64,000 nt of DNA from contig NZ_PYNW01000005.1 of NCBI RefSeq assembly GCF_003026105.1, positions 248,001 to 312,000 on the forward strand. Reading direction: 5' to 3'. Below the pieces are notes generated by a model. It was given only the letters and a program-made list of their open reading frames with translations, was not told the origin of the DNA and searched no databases. Positions 8,733-16,594 of the stretch are shown piece after piece (the stretch's first letter is position 1; each line of letters begins with the position of its first letter). Both the position numbers and the translations under genes were made by a program. The stretch comes from Photobacterium sp. GB-56 (GTDB taxonomy: Bacteria; Pseudomonadota; Gammaproteobacteria; Enterobacterales; Vibrionaceae).

Positions 8733-10031
8733 ATGGATGTGTTAACGGTTGCAATGAATGGGATCTTAGTCGGCAGCTTAACCAAAGCAAGCTCTGGTGC
8801 GATATCGTTTCAATATGATCCAACATGGTTATCACGAGCAGGAGCCCGTGCGATCTCACTTTCTATGCCGTTACGCCACGATGCTTATCATGGTGATATT
8901 CCTTACAATTTCTTCGATAACTTATTGCCTGATAACGAAGAAATTCGCAGCCGTATTCAATCACGCTTTCAAGCTGCTACCAAACGCCCCTTTGATCTAC
9001 TAAGTAAAATAGGCGGCGATTGTGTTGGTGCTATTCAGCTTTATTCACCACAACATAGCCTACAGGATGTCAGGCAAATACAAGCAGAGCCATTAACCGA
9101 ATCTCGAATGGCACAGGTATTACGAGGTTACCAAAGTGATGCGCCACTCGGCATGCTAGATGATATGGACGACTTTCGTATATCTATAGCCGGCGCACAG
9201 GAAAAAACAGGCTTGTTATGGTATCAAAATCAGTGGCATTTACCGTTAGGTTCCACCCCAACCAGCCATATTCTGAAATTGCCAATCGGGATCTTACCGC
9301 ACAAAAACATAGACTTAAGCGATAGCTGTGAAAACGAATGGCTATGTTTAAAAATCGCGGCAGCATTTGGCTTTAAAGTGAACGATGCCAGCATCATCAA
9401 TGTTGAAGATGTAAAAGCATTGGCATTAACGCGCTTTGATCGTCGATGGTCACAAGACGGCAGTTGGCTTATGCGTTTACCACAAGAAGACATGTGCCAA
9501 GCGTTAGGTGTTGCGCCAGCATTAAAATATGAATCAGACGGTGGGCCAAACATTGCCAGTATCATGCAATTTCTATTAGGTTCACGAACATCAACCCAAG
9601 ATCGAGAAGTGTTTTTCAAAGCACAGATCTTGTTTTGGTTGTTAGCTGCCATTGATGGACACGGTAAAAACTTCAGTTTATTTCTAGAGCCTGAAAGCCG
9701 TTATAGCATGACACCGTTATACGACATTATTTCTGCTTATCCTTTAATGGATTCAAACAGCATTCCGAAACAGAAAGCAAAAATGGCAATGGCATTAACG
9801 GGCACCAAGAAATATTACAAATGGCAAACCATTCAGCCTCGCCATTTTTTAAGTACAGCTAAAACGGTAGGATTTTCAACCCAGCGTGCCAAGGAATTAA
9901 TGACTGAAATGAAAAACCAAGCACCAAGTGCGATAGAAAAAGTCCGACAGCAATTACCCAACGATTTTCCTACTGATATTAGTGAATCGATATTTAACGG
10001 GGTATTAAAGCAAGCAGGGCGATTGGCATAA
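8733..10031 (+). CDS. hipA: HipA Ser/Thr kinase toxin
   Basis: This 432-residue kinase is aligned almost end to end with E. coli HipA, which phosphorylates glutamyl-tRNA synthetase and causes growth arrest and persistence. The autophosphorylated serine loop is DFRISIAGAQEK (Ser151). The catalytic loop is DGHGKN (Asp308, Asn313) and the metal-binding aspartate is in LYDIIS (Asp331). All are intact. The start may be this ATG or a GTG at 8724 that overlaps hipB by seven bases. Either way the two are translationally close. Confidence 0.93.
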   Translation: MDVLTVAMNGILVGSLTKASSGAISFQYDPTWLSRAGARAISLSMPLRHDAYHGDIPYNFFDNLLPDNEEIRSRIQSRFQAATKRPFDLLSKIGGDCVGAIQLYSPQHSLQDVRQIQAEPLTESRMAQVLRGYQSDAPLGMLDDMDDFRISIAGAQEKTGLLWYQNQWHLPLGSTPTSHILKLPIGILPHKNIDLSDSCENEWLCLKIAAAFGFKVNDASIINVEDVKALALTRFDRRWSQDGSWLMRLPQEDMCQALGVAPALKYESDGGPNIASIMQFLLGSRTSTQDREVFFKAQILFWLLAAIDGHGKNFSLFLEPESRYSMTPLYDIISAYPLMDSNSIPKQKAKMAMALTGTKKYYKWQTIQPRHFLSTAKTVGFSTQRAKELMTEMKNQAPSAIEKVRQQLPNDFPTDISESIFNGVLKQAGRLA

Positions 10032-10045
10032 AACCAAGTTATACG

Positions 10046-10079
10046 TGTAAAAAAGGCATGAACAAACAACCCATGCCTT
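10046..10079 (-). terminator. Terminator of the grxB-nemA operon
   Basis: AAGGCATG (10053-10060) pairs with CATGCCTT (10072-10079). Read on the minus strand the stem is followed by six T residues, so it terminates transcription coming from nemA. It may also stop hipA transcription, less efficiently. Confidence 0.75.
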
Positions 10080-10139
10080 AAATACGCTTGCTTTAAATAC
10101 TCGGGCCTTAATACTTATGCCTTCAGAATTAGGGCTTAA

Positions 10140-11240
10140 TTAGCAAAGAGTAGGATAGTCGGTATAACCGTGATCATTACCGCCAAATAGCGTCGCACCA
10201 TCCAGTTCTGCTAAAGGTTGTTGGTGCTGTAGACGTGAGACAAAATCAGGATTAGCCACAAACGGACGACCAAACGCCACCAAATCTGCATAGCCTTTAT
10301 TAAGCACTTCATCCGCACGTGCTTGAGTATAACTACCTGCAACAATGATCGTATTAGTAAAATACTCACGCAGATCAATTCTAAACTGCTCTGGGATCAC
10401 TGGCGCATCATCCCAATCCGCTTCTGATAAATGCAGGTAACCAATGTCACGAGCTTGAAGTTGTTTTGCTGCCTCTAAAATAGTCGGCACAATATCAGGG
10501 CAATTCATATCTTTAAAAGTGATGAAGGGCGCAAGTCGAACACCCACTTTGTTAGCACCAATAATATTACTTACAGCATCAACAACTTCTAGTAAAAATC
10601 GAATACGATTTTCCCTAGTGACACCGTAACTATCTGTACGATGATTAGAGTTAGTTCGTAAGAACTGATCGATAAGATAGCCATTACCGCCGTGAATTTC
10701 GACACCATCGAATCCCGCATCAATAGCGCGTTTTGCAGCATAAGCAAAATCTGCGATAACCCGATCAATATCTGCTTGTGTCATTGCTCTTGGTTCAACA
10801 CAATCGACCATGTTGCCATTGCCTTGTTCATCTGCAATCCACACCTTGGTTTCAACAGGTTTAAGTGCCGATGGCGCAATCGGCTTCTCACCGTTTTGGA
10901 ATACAGGGTGAGATACACGACCTACATGCCATAGCTGACAAAACATCGCCGCGCCGTTCTTATGTACCGCTTGTGTTACTGAATTCCAACCCGATACTTG
11001 CTCATCGGTATAAACACCAGGCGTATACGAATAACCTTGCGAATCATCAGAAATCTGCGTCGCTTCAGAGATAATTAATCCAGCACTGGCACGTTGTTGG
11101 TAATAACTCGCCATCATCGCGTTTGGAACATTACCCGGCTGGCTACTACGCGCACGTGTCATCGGTGCCATAACAATACGGTTTTGTAGATTCAATTCGT
11201 TAAGCTGTGTTGATTCAAAAAGCTTGCTCATTATCGACAC
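10140..11240 (-). CDS. nemA: Old-yellow-enzyme ene-reductase, NemA-like
   Basis: This 366-residue FMN-dependent (beta/alpha)8 barrel reduces electrophilic alkenes and nitro compounds such as N-ethylmaleimide. The FMN-binding start NRIVMAPMTRARS and the active-site segment EIHGGNGYLIDQFLRTNSN with its His/Asn pair are clear, as is the C-terminal GRPFVANPDF. It is the second gene of an operon behind grxB, with only one base between the coding regions. A LysR gene is divergent from this operon. Confidence 0.9.
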   Translation of the reverse strand: MSIMSKLFESTQLNELNLQNRIVMAPMTRARSSQPGNVPNAMMASYYQQRASAGLIISEATQISDDSQGYSYTPGVYTDEQVSGWNSVTQAVHKNGAAMFCQLWHVGRVSHPVFQNGEKPIAPSALKPVETKVWIADEQGNGNMVDCVEPRAMTQADIDRVIADFAYAAKRAIDAGFDGVEIHGGNGYLIDQFLRTNSNHRTDSYGVTRENRIRFLLEVVDAVSNIIGANKVGVRLAPFITFKDMNCPDIVPTILEAAKQLQARDIGYLHLSEADWDDAPVIPEQFRIDLREYFTNTIIVAGSYTQARADEVLNKGYADLVAFGRPFVANPDFVSRLQHQQPLAELDGATLFGGNDHGYTDYPTLC

Positions 11241-11241
11241 C

Positions 11242-11871
11242 TTATTTAAGAAGTGGTACGTGGGTTTTAACGCTGACTGATTCCATCCAATCTTTTACTG
11301 TGTTGTCCCACTTGATCTCAGGCGCACTAAAGAACCCACGCAAAATAGAGAACATAATCGCGCCATCAATCAAACGAACAGCTTGGCTAGTCTCATTCTT
11401 CAAAATCGTTTTTACTTGCTTAATAAGTGATTCAACGTCATTGGCGATATTCGCGGTATCTTGCAATAACGCATCAAAATTTAACTCGTCTGATTCTTTC
11501 TTGGCTCGCCAAGCTTGTCGGGCAGAGTCAGTTTCAAACTCAGGTAACGCCATGTTTGCCCAACGTGGATAGCCGATTTTTTGTAATGGAAGAAACGCGT
11601 TTTTTTGCCAATCAAACACAGCCTTAGAAATCTCAATTGTCTCGATAGATTGCGCTAACTCAATGAAATTCTGAATAATATCTAAGCTTTCTGCTAAAGC
11701 TTCGCCATCATCTTTAATCAAAAGAGGCACTTGCTTAGTACCGATGAGCGCATTCGTGGTTTTGTCATCATCATAAGCAATACACGTTACCGTCAGTGGG
11801 ATATTCAACATTCCAGCCACATAACGGACGCGAGCACTAAAAGGGCAATGTTCATAAATATAAAGCTTCAT
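11242..11871 (-). CDS. grxB: Glutaredoxin-2-like protein with a monothiol CPFS site
   Basis: This 209-residue protein has a thioredoxin-fold N-terminal domain (MKLYIYEHCPFSARV, then KQVPLL and a cis-Pro loop) and an all-helical GST-like C-terminal domain, the layout of E. coli Grx2. E. coli Grx2 has CPYC; here the second cysteine is serine (Cys9, Ser12), so it can act only by a monothiol or glutathione-transfer mechanism. It leads the operon with nemA, which suggests a shared role against electrophile or thiol stress. Confidence 0.82.
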   Translation of the reverse strand: MKLYIYEHCPFSARVRYVAGMLNIPLTVTCIAYDDDKTTNALIGTKQVPLLIKDDGEALAESLDIIQNFIELAQSIETIEISKAVFDWQKNAFLPLQKIGYPRWANMALPEFETDSARQAWRAKKESDELNFDALLQDTANIANDVESLIKQVKTILKNETSQAVRLIDGAIMFSILRGFFSAPEIKWDNTVKDWMESVSVKTHVPLLK

Positions 11872-11997
11872 CGTTATTTCCTATCTAGCTATTTTTGTTT
11901 TGATGGCGTCAGTATATTCATTGGATAGAATTTGATAATTGGGGTAAATTTAAAAAGATTATTCGGCTGAGCTGAACAATAAACAAAAGGAAAGGGC

Positions 11998-12918
11998 ATG
12001 GATAAGTTTTCTGATATGACGTTATTTATCAGTATCGTTAAAAATCAAGGCATGGCCGCAGCAGGCAGAGAGTTAGGTTTATCTCCCGCAACGGTAACAG
12101 CTAGGCTACAAGCATTAGAAGATCGCTACGGTGTTAAGCTGCTTAATCGCAGTACTAGGCATATTTCTTTAACCGAATCTGGTGCGCTGTATCATCAAGC
12201 CTGTTTAGAGATAATAGATAGCGTAAAAGAGACAGAAAACTTACTTCAAACCGGTAGCCAAGAAGTACGTGGGACGCTAAAGATCTCGGCGCCACGAGAC
12301 ATAGGTAAACAATACATCTCACCCATCATCTCGGCATTTTGCGAATTATACCCAGACGTTGTGCCGTACTTATATTTAGACGATAAGCTCACCAACTTAG
12401 CAGAATCGGGGATTGATATTGTGATCCGTTACGGTGAACTGGCAGACAGTAACCTTATCTCTCGCAAACTGGCAGCCAGCAGGCGAGTGTTATGTGCAAC
12501 GCCTGAATACTTGGCAAACAAAGGCACACCCGTTACACCACAAGATCTCGCCGATCACCATTGTTTAGCCATGATCCGCAGTAATGAAGAATTAAAAACA
12601 TGGCACTTTACAGACGACAACCAGCAAACAGTAATAACCCTAGTACCGAAACGTTTTTCAGATGATGGCGAAGTGATCCGCCAATGGGCATTAGATGGAG
12701 CAGGCATTGCGTTAAAGTCGATATTAGATATTCAGCACGACATACAAGAGCAACGATTAGTGACAGTGCTTGATGGTTACATGAAGAACTTCAATGCATC
12801 GACATCTTCAGCCAGTGCCGACTTAAACGTGATTTACCAAAGCCGCCAGTATCAACCTAAACGGCTTCGATTATTTATTGAGTTCTTGTTAGAACGATTT
12901 GGTGAAAGATTGGGGTAG
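11998..12918 (+). CDS. LysR-family transcriptional regulator
   Basis: This 306-residue protein has the N-terminal winged HTH of LysR regulators (GRELGLSPATVTARLQALE, about residues 22-40) and a C-terminal periplasmic-binding-like sensor domain (about 90-300). It is transcribed divergently from grxB-nemA with a 126-bp shared promoter region, the classic layout for a regulator of the divergent operon. The inducer is unknown; electrophiles are a guess from the target enzymes. Confidence 0.9.
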   Translation: MDKFSDMTLFISIVKNQGMAAAGRELGLSPATVTARLQALEDRYGVKLLNRSTRHISLTESGALYHQACLEIIDSVKETENLLQTGSQEVRGTLKISAPRDIGKQYISPIISAFCELYPDVVPYLYLDDKLTNLAESGIDIVIRYGELADSNLISRKLAASRRVLCATPEYLANKGTPVTPQDLADHHCLAMIRSNEELKTWHFTDDNQQTVITLVPKRFSDDGEVIRQWALDGAGIALKSILDIQHDIQEQRLVTVLDGYMKNFNASTSSASADLNVIYQSRQYQPKRLRLFIEFLLERFGERLG

Positions 12919-13008
12919 TGGTTACATGTTGTTTTTATGTTGTTCTCAACGAATTTATTTCTTTCTATAATTTAAGATACAAGCGATTATCAAAGTTTAG
13001 ATAGATAA

Positions 13009-13377
13009 CTACATTACTTCACATTCACCATAATATTGGGAAGGAATTAACTTACCAAACAAAACCGAATTTCTGCTGTGTACTGTTTTCATATTGTCCG
13101 TAATTGTGGTGGACATAACATTACCAGAAGAAGTAGATTCTAAAAATGTTACGTGACCAGTTCCAACAATCTTAACAACTTCATTACTACCATTATTACC
13201 TAATACATAACTTTTATTATTGTCGCTATCTAACAGAAAACTAAGTACTAAATCGTTTTCTACTTTATGGGATCCTTCAGCGTTTGAATAACTTTTGTAG
13301 ATACACTTTATAGTACTTGTAGAAGAGAAAGATGAAGCAGACATAAGTAACAATATTACAGGTAATATGATTTTCAT
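13009..13377 (-). CDS. Small secreted hypothetical protein
   Basis: The 122-residue protein begins with a clear Sec signal peptide (MKIILPVILLLMSASSFSS, cleavage near residue 19). The mature part is beta-rich and contains two cysteines (in KCIYKS and GECEVM), probably forming a disulfide. A good ribosome binding site (AAAGGAT) precedes the ATG. I do not recognise the family. It lies just left of the first dif-like site, so it is probably chromosomal and not part of the Xer-integrated array. Confidence 0.65.
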   Translation of the reverse strand: MKIILPVILLLMSASSFSSTSTIKCIYKSYSNAEGSHKVENDLVLSFLLDSDNNKSYVLGNNGSNEVVKIVGTGHVTFLESTSSGNVMSTTITDNMKTVHSRNSVLFGKLIPSQYYGECEVM

Positions 13378-13466
13378 ATAATTATCCTTTTATAAATATA
13401 CTTCATCATAGCAATATAAGCACAAATATGCACATACTGATATTGTATATCAACACCTCAACAATA

Positions 13467-13496
13467 AATACGCATTATGCTGCTTTTATGTTAAAT
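13467..13496 (+). other. dif-like Xer site 1 (8-nt centre)
   Basis: A XerC-type arm (AATACGCATTA) and a XerD-type arm (TTATGTTAAAT) are separated by eight bases (TGCTGCTT). Both arms match the Vibrio dif1 arms that I know, apart from one or two bases. The spacer is two bases longer than in dif. I interpret it as the left junction (attL) of an element integrated by XerCD. Confidence 0.85.
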
Positions 13497-13800
13497 CTAA
13501 CCGATTGATTTATCACAATATAAATAAATTTAGTTCAAAAAACACTCTGTCATTGGATACTTCTAAACTATGAAGTTTAGGCGTATCGATAGAAGAATGA
13601 CTGAAAACTATATTTTTCGTAAATTTCGGTGTGGATTATCTAAAAAAGATACTGCAGAACTATGTTTTAAAAGTGTGAACACCATCACTAAGTGGGATAA
13701 AGGAAAATCAATACCGCCTGAATGTCGCCGCCTCATGCGCATGTATAAGGGACTTGAATTATCATCGATAGATAAACGTTGGGAAGGTTGGAGGATAGCT
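13467..13800 (+). repeat. Direct repeat shared by modules 1 and 2
   Basis: About 330 bp, from the dif-like site through the promoter region and most of the DUF3653-like gene, recur nearly unchanged at about 14935-15270. The similarity falls off sharply in the last third of the gene. This is enough homology for RecA-mediated deletion or exchange between modules, in addition to Xer recombination. Confidence 0.85.
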
Positions 13801-13947
13801 AATGGTGTGCTTTGTAATGAAAGTGGTCTATCGGTTGTACCCGAACAAATTTTAACAGGTTATGCACTCATAGAAATCTCAGCAGAGGATGATAGAGCTA
13901 TGAAATTGAAAATTATCAAATTTGCAAGAATGTTTAATAACATGTGA
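13570..13947 (+). CDS. DUF3653-like small regulator, copy 1
   Basis: This 125-residue basic protein has an HTH-like region (about residues 23-48: GLSKKDTAELCFKSVNTITK, then WDKGKSIPPECRR) and a C-terminal PEQILTGYALIEI segment. Two paralogues with the same motifs lie at 15038 and 16595, each just downstream of a dif-like site. The family, which I take to be DUF3653 phage protein, is found with Vibrio filamentous phages and is probably a transcription regulator. Translation could start at the ATG at 13570 or at an internal ATG at 13597, since similarity to the third copy begins around the latter. Confidence 0.7.
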   Translation: MKFRRIDRRMTENYIFRKFRCGLSKKDTAELCFKSVNTITKWDKGKSIPPECRRLMRMYKGLELSSIDKRWEGWRIANGVLCNESGLSVVPEQILTGYALIEISAEDDRAMKLKIIKFARMFNNM

Positions 13948-13952
13948 TGTTT

Positions 13953-13978
13953 AAGGCCGAAAGAATTCGGCCTTTTTT
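13953..13978 (+). terminator. Terminator after DUF3653-like copy 1
   Basis: AAGGCCG pairs with CGGCCTT across an 8-nt loop and is followed by a run of six T residues, a few bases after the stop codon. Confidence 0.88.
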
Positions 13979-14011
13979 GATAGATAAAGTATACAGCTAA
14001 TCTACAAAATC

Positions 14012-14653
14012 TTATTTATTTGTTTTTTGATTTTCATCTAAAGCATCATTAATAAAATGAACAGATAAAAATGGTCTTGCTTCACGTAAGAGCAGGCCAC
14101 CTAAGAGTATTAAGAAAATACTTAATAATAAAAATGAGATATGGTCACTTTGAAACATACCTACTAACAGAGAAATTAATAAAGAAGCTCCAAATGATAA
14201 AATCAATATACCCAATAACGCGTTATATCCGATGGTAAAATAGTCTAATATCGTTAATCTAATTCTATAAGAATCAATTTCCACACCTTTTAAACTAGGG
14301 TGTAGCTTTGACATTATAATAAAATGTCTAAATGCTACACTTTGTTTTACTCTGTCATTCAAAACATGAATAGCATTAAACATTGGTATACTTAATCGAA
14401 CACCATGAATTAGACTAAAGTATTCGATAGATAATTCTGATGTTAATTGAGATTTCATATTAGTAGGTAATCTCTCATCAGATAAAGCTAAATTTATGTT
14501 AGTTAAACGATGTTTTTTAACATCCCTGACGAAACTAACAATTTTTTTAGAGTTTATTAAAATAGTAAACAGAACAAGTAACAATATAGATAAGTATTCA
14601 CCATTATGTAATAGTCCGTTTAAGAATGGAAAAAAATCAAATATTAGCTGCAT
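14012..14653 (-). CDS. Membrane protein, cargo of module 1
   Basis: The 213-residue protein has one N-terminal membrane helix (about residues 16-33), a charged soluble middle of about 95 residues, and two or three closely spaced helices near the C-terminus (about 135-195). I chose the ATG at 14653 because AAGGAATT lies just before it; a longer frame to 14749 lacks such a site. I do not recognise the family. It occupies the position that in module 3 is held by the Kiwa genes, so a role in phage exclusion is a reasonable guess but unproven. Confidence 0.65.
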   Translation of the reverse strand: MQLIFDFFPFLNGLLHNGEYLSILLLVLFTILINSKKIVSFVRDVKKHRLTNINLALSDERLPTNMKSQLTSELSIEYFSLIHGVRLSIPMFNAIHVLNDRVKQSVAFRHFIIMSKLHPSLKGVEIDSYRIRLTILDYFTIGYNALLGILILSFGASLLISLLVGMFQSDHISFLLLSIFLILLGGLLLREARPFLSVHFINDALDENQKTNK

Positions 14654-14934
14654 TATAATTCCTTTAACTTGAGTGCATATAATCTTAAAGCACCAAAACT
14701 GTACAAAAAAACACCTGTATTTACAACCAGTAATTGCACTTTTTAGCACAATATGTCGATCACTAAATCACAGCAAATGTTAGTTATTGATTTTTATATA
14801 CTTATTGATATTTTAGAATAATGCTTTTAATAATTTCTTAACTAAAGCTAATACTTCATATTGTTATAAATAATAATTATCAATTTAGAAATATAGAGAG
14901 AAGTTACCTTTAAAAACAGTATTCAGATACACCA

Positions 14935-14964
14935 AGTACGCATTATGCTGCTTTTATTTTAAAT
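14935..14964 (+). other. dif-like Xer site 2 (8-nt centre)
   Basis: XerC-type arm AGTACGCATTA (identical to the arm at 26571), centre TGCTGCTT, XerD-type arm TTATTTTAAAT (one change from consensus). It has the same orientation as sites 1 and 3. Confidence 0.85.
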
Positions 14965-15037
14965 CTAACCGATTGATTTATCTCGATATAAATACATTTA
15001 GTTCAAAAAACACTCTGGCATCGGATACTTCTAAACC

Positions 15038-15412
15038 ATGAAATTTAGGCGTATCGATAGAAGAATGACTGAAAACTATATTTTTCGTAAATTTAGGTGC
15101 GGGTTATCTAAAAAAGATACCGCAGAGCTATGTTTTAAAAGTGTGAACACCATCACCAAATGGGATAAAGGAAAATCAATACCGCCTGAATGTCGCCGCC
15201 TCATGCGCATGTATAAGGGACTTGAATTATCATCGATAGATAAGCGCTGGCACGGATGGAAGATAGTAAATGGAGTGCTTTGCAATGATGGAGGTCTATC
15301 GTTTTCCCCCGAACAAATTCTAACAGGTTATGCATTATTAGAAATATCGGCTGAAAGCGATAGGGCAATTAAACTAAAGATATTTAAAATTGCAAAACTT
15401 ATTAAAAGATAA
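15038..15412 (+). CDS. DUF3653-like small regulator, copy 2
   Basis: This 124-residue protein is almost identical to copy 1 over its first 75 residues and diverges in the C-terminal third, although PEQILTGYALLEIS is kept. The upstream 100 bp, including the dif-like site and probable promoter, are also conserved, so the copies may share regulation. The likely role is a small DNA-binding regulator (inference from the HTH-like region). It converges on the DUF2971 gene. Confidence 0.7.
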   Translation: MKFRRIDRRMTENYIFRKFRCGLSKKDTAELCFKSVNTITKWDKGKSIPPECRRLMRMYKGLELSSIDKRWHGWKIVNGVLCNDGGLSFSPEQILTGYALLEISAESDRAIKLKIFKIAKLIKR

Positions 15413-15420
15413 ACATTAAT

Positions 15421-15447
15421 AAAGTCGGTTACATAGGTACCGACTTT
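15421..15447. terminator. Bidirectional terminator in module 2
   Basis: AAAGTCGGT pairs with ACCGACTTT across a 9-nt loop, extended by A/T pairs on both sides. It lies between the converging DUF3653-like and DUF2971 genes. Confidence 0.75.
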
Positions 15448-15461
15448 AATAAGCTTTCAAA

Positions 15462-16358
15462 TTATCTATAACTAGATTGAGCTTTAGTTATTTTGACACC
15501 TGTTATACCACAAGTGCCTAAAAAATATTGTACATCTTCAATAGTCATTTTACATTTAGGTCCAATAACCAATTCTATAATTGGCGATTCTGTATTTTCA
15601 TAACAAAAATTGTATTCGTAATATGAAACGATATCATCGCCAATTGACCGATATTGCAATGAGGAAATCTCATTTGGTACATTACATATTTTACCGTCTT
15701 TATGCATTTGCAAAGGAGTATATATTAACCTGATTTCACTCTCTTCTGAAAAACCGGAATTTTTTATTGAAAACGTAGAGTTAAGAGCATTCGATTGAGC
15801 CGTTAAACGGGTAAATGTTTTCACATTATCATCGGAAGATTCTTGACTTAATTGAATCAAAGAAAGGATTTCATTAATTTTTAATCTAGCTTTATCAATA
15901 CCGTAATCAATTTTTTTAAAGCCAATAGAACTTTTGACATTGTATGAACAAGCTAGATCATCTGAATAATTGGAATTAATAAAATCACTTGCTTGATTAT
16001 CCTTATCTAACGGCAAACGTAAAGGAAACTTATTTTTATCAAACCCAATAGATACACCTTTTCCGTCATTACCATATGCTCTCCATTGACTCAATAAATC
16101 TCCATTTGTAGAAAAACAACATATATAAGGAATTTGAGTACTAAGACCAAGTAGATTATAAAATTCAATATAAGAGTTTATATATTCTTTTTCGTCAGAA
16201 ATATTTAATCTTTTATTTATTTCAGTCTCCAAAGTGTTTCTAAAAAACTTTAATTCAAGATAGTCATTCATTTTTGTAGCGTCAGAAAGCCAAAGTTTCT
16301 TATTTTTCGCAATAGAAATAAAAGCGTTTAAATCACAGTAATGATAAATAATTGACAT
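15462..16358 (-). CDS. DUF2971 protein, cargo of module 2
   Basis: This 298-residue soluble protein shows DUF2971 hallmarks: an N-terminal YHYCDLNAFISI...LWLSDATKMND segment (residues 5-32) and a central FSTNGDLLSQWRAYGNDGKG motif followed by VSIGFD (about 83-108). It also has an EESEIRLIY motif. The molecular function of DUF2971 is not established. Such genes recur in phage-defence neighbourhoods and on mobile elements, and its place in the cargo slot fits that. AAGAGAT precedes the ATG as ribosome binding site. Confidence 0.75.
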   Translation of the reverse strand: MSIIYHYCDLNAFISIAKNKKLWLSDATKMNDYLELKFFRNTLETEINKRLNISDEKEYINSYIEFYNLLGLSTQIPYICCFSTNGDLLSQWRAYGNDGKGVSIGFDKNKFPLRLPLDKDNQASDFINSNYSDDLACSYNVKSSIGFKKIDYGIDKARLKINEILSLIQLSQESSDDNVKTFTRLTAQSNALNSTFSIKNSGFSEESEIRLIYTPLQMHKDGKICNVPNEISSLQYRSIGDDIVSYYEYNFCYENTESPIIELVIGPKCKMTIEDVQYFLGTCGITGVKITKAQSSYR

Positions 16359-16456
16359 AACATCTCTTAAAGCACTGATATGAAACGGAAAATTTATTTT
16401 ATACTATTTTGATCAAATGTAAAACTTGTATGATAAAAACACATGAAATTATGCCT

Positions 16457-16499
16457 ATAAAAGCAGCATAATGCTTAATGCGCATTATGCTGCTTTTAT
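16457..16499. repeat. 18-bp perfect hairpin built into dif-like site 3
   Basis: ATAAAAGCAGCATAATGC (16457-16474) is the exact reverse complement of 16482-16499, with a 7-nt loop. The right arm consists of the core of dif-like site 3 (most of the XerC arm, the 8-nt centre and the start of the XerD arm). There is no T-run, so it is not an ordinary terminator. Sites 1 and 2 lack this inverted copy. Confidence 0.9.
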
Positions 16500-16506
16500 G
16501 TTAAAT
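16477..16506 (+). other. dif-like Xer site 3 (prophage left junction)
   Basis: XerC-type arm AATGCGCATTA, centre TGCTGCTT, XerD-type arm TTATGTTAAAT. It is the left end of the filamentous prophage, whose right end is the dif site at 26571. Confidence 0.87.
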
Positions 16507-16594
16507 ATAACTTATTGAATTATATCGGATATCGTAAATTAGATACTATTAATAACGACATTATCATTAATCAAAAATAAGGATATATGGCGTT

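Larger units (their letters stand above)
13467..14934. mobile_element. Xer-flanked module 1 (1.47 kb)
   Basis: It runs from dif-like site 1 to dif-like site 2 in the same orientation. Contents are one DUF3653-like gene (+) and one convergent membrane-protein gene (-). It has no replication, integrase or coat gene, so mobility would depend on host XerCD and perhaps on a helper filamentous phage. It may instead be what is left of an older prophage. Confidence 0.7.
14935..16476. mobile_element. Xer-flanked module 2 (1.54 kb)
   Basis: It runs from dif-like site 2 to dif-like site 3. It contains a DUF3653-like gene (+) and a convergent DUF2971 gene (-), the same two-gene plan as module 1 but with unrelated cargo. 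No phage replication or structural gene is present. Confidence 0.7.
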
